A stretch of DNA of 10,338 bases from an uncultured cyanobacterium (GTDB lineage: Bacteria > Cyanobacteriota > Cyanobacteriia > PCC-6307 > Cyanobiaceae): positions 1-10,338 of the forward strand of contig CAIYSK010000013.1 in assembly GCA_903928835.1 (NCBI GenBank), read 5' to 3'. Both the position numbers and the translations under genes were made by a program. A model generated the notes under the pieces. It was not told the DNA's origin and made no database searches. It saw nothing but the letters and a program-made list of their open reading frames with translations. Numbering within the stretch: the stretch's first letter is position 1; each line of letters opens with the position of its first letter. This document shows, piece by piece, positions 7,438 to 10,338 of the stretch.

Positions 7438-7738
7438 GCAGTTCTGCCTCGAAACAAGCGGCCGCCTTGACGGTGACCGGTATCCGTTGGGTAAGTGGAG
7501 AGATCGACTTGCGCCGATCGCTGAAGCATTCTGTGCCAAAGCCCTTCGCTGTCACCGGGGCCGGTAACAGTTCTTCACGGCCTATTTGCTTTTCAAATCC
7601 CTTCTGCCGCAAGGACTCTGGCAAGCGTCGCTAATAGCAACATGGTGTGGTAATTGTTCATCCTTTTGCCTTGCTGATTGGCGCACTTGTTTCACGATGC
7701 GACCACGATTTTGCGTTGATTTGTGTAGCTCAGCATGG
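7438..7738 (-). promoter_or_regulatory. apcA leader/promoter region
   Basis: About 300 bases between the apcE hairpin and apcA code for nothing I can support; frames here are shadows or apcA extensions. The region is less GC-rich in its distal part (7570-7738), as expected of a promoter. TATTAG on the minus strand (7633-7638) could be a -10 box, without a good -35. The proximal part carries the palindrome at 7549-7570 and a related motif CCGGTCACCG (7471-7480, minus strand). It probably holds a separate apcABC promoter and long 5' leader, as is common for phycobilisome genes. Confidence 0.4.
7549..7570. promoter_or_regulatory. Near-perfect 22-base palindrome in apcA leader
   Basis: CTGTCACCGG and CCGGTAACAG (plus strand) flank a GG centre: ten-base arms with one mismatch that would be a G-U pair in minus-strand RNA. 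It lies about 112 bases upstream of the apcA start. One arm can also pair over seven bases (GGTGAC core) with GTCACCG at 7471-7477 on the minus strand, so two mutually exclusive structures are possible. It could be a dimeric regulator operator or a leader RNA switch; neither is proven. Confidence 0.5.
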
Positions 7739-7785
7739 AAAAACCTCCCAACTGTGAAGTGGGAAGGTTTGGGGCTGACGGCCCC
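7739..7785 (-). terminator. Terminator-like hairpin(s) after apcE
   Basis: On the minus strand AAACCTTCCCA (7760-7770) pairs with TGGGAGGTTT (7741-7750), with one bulged base, around a nine-base loop, and is followed by a T-run reaching 7739. Directly before it a second small stem GGGGC/GCCCC (7771-7775 with 7781-7785) is present. Located 68-114 bases after the apcE stop, this fits a terminator or attenuator that limits read-through from apcE into apcABC. Confidence 0.65.
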
Positions 7786-7852
7786 GGGTTGCGATGGGCT
7801 GATCTGGCTTCGCCTGGTTTGACTTCGGCTGGGCTGGCTGTGGGCCGCCGAC

Positions 7853-10338
7853 CTAGATGGCGGCCTTTGGGCTGGGGTTGAGGCCAGCATTGCCGGCATA
7901 GAGAGAAGCGGTTCTGTTCACGCTGGTGAGAGGCAAGCCGTCGGCCGTGGCCATCCCACGCACATAGGGCACGGTGTTTTGGCCGAAAGCCTGGGCATAT
8001 TCGTTGCTACTGAGCAGTCCTTCCAGGGCGGCCTGTTGGCCAGCTTTGGCGCGGGTCGCTAAGAACCGACTCACTTCTTGGGGTTGGGCGGCGCGGCCAA
8101 GCAGGGCAAGGTAGGCCGCAGAGGCTGCCCGCAGGGGGGCCATCCGATTGAGGCGTTGTTGGAAGCAGTCGCTGCCGGCAAGTTGGCCTACGAATTCGGC
8201 CACCGTGAGTTGCTGGTTGCGGAATTGGGATTCCACATCTCCGAGCCGCTCTGCTGCAAAGGGAACACGGTTAAGAAGCTGCTTGTAGGTGGCTTCGATG
8301 GCTGTTTGTACGTCGGTTTCACTGGCGGTGCGGCCGAGTTGCACCGGTTGACCCAAGCTTTTGCGACGGTTGAACCCTTGGGGTTGGCCCCCCCTGAGGG
8401 CCCTGGCCATGGCCGCGCCCGGCTCAGCGGCGGGGGCTCCGCCGCGACCATCGCCCACGGTGGATCGCCAGGTAGCTCCGGTGGAGACCTGGCTGGCTGG
8501 TGTACTGCCAGCAAAGCCAGCAGCACTGGCAAAGCCAATGGTGGTTGGACGCCAACGCCTGGTGGGGGCGGGGTCTTGGCGGATGCTGCCAGGCCCCTGG
8601 CTTGGGGAGGGGCTATTCGGTGAAGCCACCGCACCACCGGAGAGTTGGGCGGTCCAGCTGCCCACAATCACGCGATTGCGATCGGCCAGGTTGCGCTGGA
8701 CCAGGTCGCCCGTGCTGCGAAGAGCTTGGGGCGGCGTCACATCAGGCCGGAGGGCTGCAGGCTCGGCGTAGGCGGCTGCGTTGAAGGCCCTGTTGAAGGT
8801 TGGCACCTGCCTGGCGTTGCGGTCGGCGGGGGTAATGAATCGCTCGAAGGGAACGGTGTCTTCGCCGAAGCTTTCGTTGTATTCGGAACTGTTCAGCATG
8901 GCGTCCACCACGCCATAGAAGCCCTTGCGAGCCGCGGTATCGAAGTAGGCGTCGATTTCCCAGCGACCCAGGGTGGGACGGCCCAGGATGCGGCGGTGCA
9001 TCACCTCAATGGCCTTGGTGATGTAGAGGCCACTCCAGTAACGGCGCCGGAACGCGTTGGAGCGGGCCACCTGGCGAATGAATTCGCGCAGGCTGATGTT
9101 GCCGTTTTCGAGCTTGATCTCTTCAACGGTGTTGCGCTCGCCGGCGTAGCCGGTATTGCCAAGAATCTGGTTGTAGACAGCCCGAATCACCGCTTGGGTG
9201 CTGGCCTCTGTGCCGCGAACACTGGGCTGGCCGCCCCGGCGGGGCACCGATGCTCCCCCCGTGGCGATTTGCTGCAACCGCACCACCTTGGGCCCCACGC
9301 GTCTTGGGGTGGCCTTGCGGAATTGGGCCGTGTTCATTTGGCCCGGCTGATTGAGTCCGTTGCCAATCAGGATTCGACGGAAGTCGTAGCCATAGGGCGC
9401 AGGACGGGTGGCCACCGACGCCGTGCCGGAGGGGAAGATCGCGCCGTAGTTGAGGGCTAGCGGATCATTGCCGCCGCCATAGACGTGCTGGTCGGGGAAG
9501 GGCTGGCGGTAAGCCGCATAAAGGGTGACGTATTGGGGTGCGCCTTCAAATGGAGCACTGAAGCGGAACAGCTTGCGGTTGGATCCCCAGCCGGCACTCT
9601 CCTGGGCTTCTTCGCCGAGGTCGCGGAGGTACGGAACTGTTTCCTCGCCAAACACCTGGGCGTATTCGCTGGTGTTGATCAAGGAATCCACCAGGCCCTT
9701 GAGCCCTTGGGCGCTGACAATGTCGAAGTAGCGCGTGAATTCTTCCCGGGAGCTGATCCCCCGGCCAAGGAAATGGCGGAAGGCCAATTCGACGGCCCGG
9801 CTATTGGAGAAGCGGCCGTAAAACTGTTGGCGGTATTCCTTGCTATGGCCAAGGGCGCGGATGAATTCCCGCATGGAGATGTCCATCTGCCGGACCTGGG
9901 TGGCCTCCACCGGGCACACCACTTGGGAGTAGGCCTTGGCGATGTCCCGTTCAAAGATTTGGCGATAGGCGGCTCGCACCACTTCTGCCTTTTGGCTGCC
10001 GGTCATGCCGGGCTTCATGTTGAAGCGCTGGGCACTTTCCGCCGCAAGGGCATAGGTGGCGGGTAATTGCAGGCCCTGGTTCTCTGGGCTGCCAAGCCGC
10101 TGGCGGGTGGAGGGGGTGGGAACCTCCAGTTCCTGAATCAGGACGTTGAAGTACTGGATCACCAGCTGGCGAGCAGCGGGGTTGTCTTTCAGGAGGCCTG
10201 CTGAGGCAGCGCGCATTTCCTGCAGGGCCACGTTGGTGGCAGCCAGGGAGCAGGCCTTCTCAAGCACATCCCGCAGGCCGCGGGTGTTCACCGTCAGGAT
10301 GCTGGGGTCACCTGCCACCAGGGCATAGCCCACGTAGC
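7853..10338 (-). CDS. apcE: Phycobilisome core-membrane linker ApcE (LCM), 5' end outside window
   Basis: ApcE scaffolds the phycobilisome core, is a terminal energy emitter and docks the complex to the thylakoid. The frame is open to the right edge. The 826 residues read from the codon at 10333 start inside the phycobiliprotein domain (YALVAGDPSILTVNTRGL). Cys28 of this numbering, in LEKACSLAATNVALQE, is at the expected place of the chromophore-binding Cys near position 190, so roughly 160 N-terminal residues are missing. Three linker (REP, pfam00427-type) repeats follow: about 112-236 (ending FGEETVPYLR), 378-498 (ending FGEDTVPFER) and 671-791 (ending FGQNTVPYVR). REP spacers carry the usual DQHVYGGGNDPLALNYGAIFP element (281-301) and a Pro/Ala/Gly/Ser-rich stretch (about 565-665). 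Three REPs imply a tricylindrical core. It is first in the apcEABC cluster. Confidence 0.97.
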   Translation of the reverse strand, partial: YVGYALVAGDPSILTVNTRGLRDVLEKACSLAATNVALQEMRAASAGLLKDNPAARQLVIQYFNVLIQELEVPTPSTRQRLGSPENQGLQLPATYALAAESAQRFNMKPGMTGSQKAEVVRAAYRQIFERDIAKAYSQVVCPVEATQVRQMDISMREFIRALGHSKEYRQQFYGRFSNSRAVELAFRHFLGRGISSREEFTRYFDIVSAQGLKGLVDSLINTSEYAQVFGEETVPYLRDLGEEAQESAGWGSNRKLFRFSAPFEGAPQYVTLYAAYRQPFPDQHVYGGGNDPLALNYGAIFPSGTASVATRPAPYGYDFRRILIGNGLNQPGQMNTAQFRKATPRRVGPKVVRLQQIATGGASVPRRGGQPSVRGTEASTQAVIRAVYNQILGNTGYAGERNTVEEIKLENGNISLREFIRQVARSNAFRRRYWSGLYITKAIEVMHRRILGRPTLGRWEIDAYFDTAARKGFYGVVDAMLNSSEYNESFGEDTVPFERFITPADRNARQVPTFNRAFNAAAYAEPAALRPDVTPPQALRSTGDLVQRNLADRNRVIVGSWTAQLSGGAVASPNSPSPSQGPGSIRQDPAPTRRWRPTTIGFASAAGFAGSTPASQVSTGATWRSTVGDGRGGAPAAEPGAAMARALRGGQPQGFNRRKSLGQPVQLGRTASETDVQTAIEATYKQLLNRVPFAAERLGDVESQFRNQQLTVAEFVGQLAGSDCFQQRLNRMAPLRAASAAYLALLGRAAQPQEVSRFLATRAKAGQQAALEGLLSSNEYAQAFGQNTVPYVRGMATADGLPLTSVNRTASLYAGNAGLNPSPKAAI

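Noticed and set aside
7438..7539. Upstream in-frame extension of apcA
   Set aside because: The added 34 residues are not found in allophycocyanin, and a ribosome site precedes the ATG at 7437.
7786..7852. GGCT/CTGG-rich repeats just after apcE
   Set aside because: Short imperfect repeats such as CCAGCCGAAG and CCAGGCGAAG are too weak to separate from local GC-rich composition.
8645..9460. A 271-residue open frame on the plus strand opposite apcE
   Set aside because: It lies wholly antisense to the well-conserved REP2 part of apcE, matches no family I know, and long antisense frames are expected in GC-rich coding DNA.

Overview
The window is chromosomal DNA of a phycobilisome-containing cyanobacterium, most likely a GC-rich marine or freshwater Synechococcus/Cyanobium-type picocyanobacterium. 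The evidence is an apcE-apcA-apcB-apcC allophycocyanin cluster, a cyanobacterial PII protein (GlnB), the system II cytochrome c maturation pair CcdA/Ccs1, and protein sequences that look close to my recollection of marine Synechococcus proteins. Species cannot be fixed by reading alone. All recognised genes look like intact core genes. I see no mobile element, CRISPR array, tRNA, rRNA or obvious foreign island.

Left part (1-2778). On the minus strand, the 5' two thirds of a gene for adenylosuccinate lyase (purB) run off the left edge. Upstream of it lie a strong leader hairpin and a 72-residue protein of unknown function. Divergent to these, on the plus strand, is a TlyA-type rRNA 2'-O-methyltransferase. 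It converges on glnB (minus strand). glnB and queF (plus strand, queuosine pathway) are divergent, and between them sits a perfect GTA-N8-TAC NtcA-type site, the expected nitrogen-control signal for glnB.

Middle part (2775-6030, minus strand). A tight operon-like run ftsW - ccdA - ccs1 has gaps of only 9-10 bases. FtsW is the septal peptidoglycan SEDS polymerase. CcdA passes reductant across the thylakoid or plasma membrane to apocytochrome c thiols, and Ccs1 is part of the system II heme ligation machinery. ccs1 and queF converge and overlap by four bases at their stop codons.

Right part (6128-10338, minus strand). The phycobilisome core operon is read apcE (core-membrane linker, 5' end outside the window), apcA, apcB, apcC, and ends in a textbook rho-independent terminator. 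A 415-base gap between apcE and apcA holds a terminator-like hairpin and a near-perfect 22-base palindrome. This layout fits independent or boosted expression of apcABC relative to the low-copy ApcE. ApcE carries three linker (REP) repeats, which predicts a three-cylinder phycobilisome core.

I did not find a new system. The items most worth checking are the non-coding signals (apcA leader palindrome, purB leader hairpin, NtcA site) and a few residue substitutions (PII Phe51, ApcA Ser71, FtsW Gln276).
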